Under the pieces are notes generated by a model, which saw only the letters and a list, made by a program, of their open reading frames with translations, had not been told where the DNA came from and did no database searches. A program made the position numbers and the translations under genes. From contig JAUNVQ010000001.1 of NCBI GenBank assembly GCA_030540715.1, positions 121,189 through 185,188 of the forward strand: a stretch of 64,000 nt of DNA, written 5' to 3'. The stretch's first letter is position 1. Every line of letters starts with the position of its first letter. Shown piece by piece: positions 63,890 through 64,000 of this stretch. The DNA comes from Actinomycetaceae bacterium (GTDB lineage Bacteria; Actinomycetota; Actinomycetes; Actinomycetales; Actinomycetaceae).

Positions 63890-64000
63890 CTATATGTTTC
63901 TTACAGCACGACGGCTGCGACGCGAGTAAAGTAGCGCCACTCCCGCGATGAGCGTCATCAAAGAGGCCCATGTTATAGCAGTCGACGAACCTGTGACAGC
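63890..64000 (-). CDS. C-terminal sorting signal of a surface protein (partial)
   Basis: The right edge cuts a minus-strand gene; the last 36 residues read AVTGSSTAITWASLMTLI, then a Gly/Ala stretch, then YSRRSRRAVRNI before the TAG at 63890-63892. This is the pattern of a cell-wall sorting signal: a (L)xxTG-like site, a hydrophobic helix and a positive tail. The visible AVTG with an unseen residue before it could be LAVTG, the class E sortase pattern of some Actinobacteria. What the rest of the protein does is beyond the window. Confidence 0.7.
   Translation of the reverse strand, partial: AVTGSSTAITWASLMTLIAGVALLYSRRSRRAVRNI

Noticed and set aside
1..64000. CRISPR arrays, insertion sequences, prophage
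   Set aside because: I saw no regularly spaced direct repeats, transposase or phage genes.

Overview
The window is a continuous piece of bacterial chromosome. It most likely comes from a high-GC Gram-positive lineage member (Actinomycetota) with a moderate GC content, which I judge by eye to be a little under 50%. Actinobacterial hallmarks are a cysteine-free L32, an actinobacterial-type Nei glycosylase, an ERAP1-like PepN, DipZ, and several start codons 5-8 nt behind a TANNNT box (leaderless transcripts). A family Actinomycetaceae origin is my guess from gene content and the sorting-signal style of the protein cut at the right edge; it is inference. I see no insertion sequence, integrase, phage or CRISPR array.

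Layout. 1-5040: cell envelope genes (murA end, plsC, gpsA, ddl) and a RimK-like ATP-grasp protein. 5140-10030: tRNA-His, a gene-free stretch, a DegT-type PLP enzyme, an SSB paralog and ettA. 10240-18090: tesB, a split PTS set (two EIIB, one EIIA, no EIIC) around malQ, and an M20 amidohydrolase with an MHS-type transporter. 18170-22790: two zinc peptidases (pepN, pepO). 22959-28460: Nei glycosylase, an unknown K-rich protein, and a two-component system with an unusual tandem kinase whose N-terminus seems frameshifted. 28569-32741: cysE/cysK, IMPACT protein, L32, PspC, phosphatidylcholine synthase. 32936-39556: membrane protein, dipZ, a frameshifted exported-protein gene, ACT/UPF0210 pair, EndoIII-like protein. 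39696-45460: MATE exporter, decayed MFS gene, a TsoY/TehA-like membrane protein under a CsoR/CstR-type operator, an alpha/beta hydrolase with a damaged 5' end. 45984-49674: glycosyltransferase and H+-pyrophosphatase. 50549-56940: two regulator-transporter pairs (MarR/MFS, TetR/MFS) enclosing a secreted lipase-like operon. 57085-63892: CUT1 sugar ABC transporter without its ATPase, DUF2207/LemA cluster, and the C-terminal sorting signal of a surface protein.

The strongest signals are regulatory. Three near-perfect palindromes (16-19 bp) sit in the spacer between -35 and -10 elements (before the TsoY-like gene, marR and the second MFS gene), and several genes appear leaderless. A second theme is single-base frame breaks, two of them at homopolymers (kinase, exported protein, hydrolase, MFS). 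These could be real gene decay, slippage control or assembly errors. I found no wholly new multi-gene system; the best candidate for novelty is the two-component system at 25258-28460, with its duplicated membrane-kinase architecture and slippery-site frame break.
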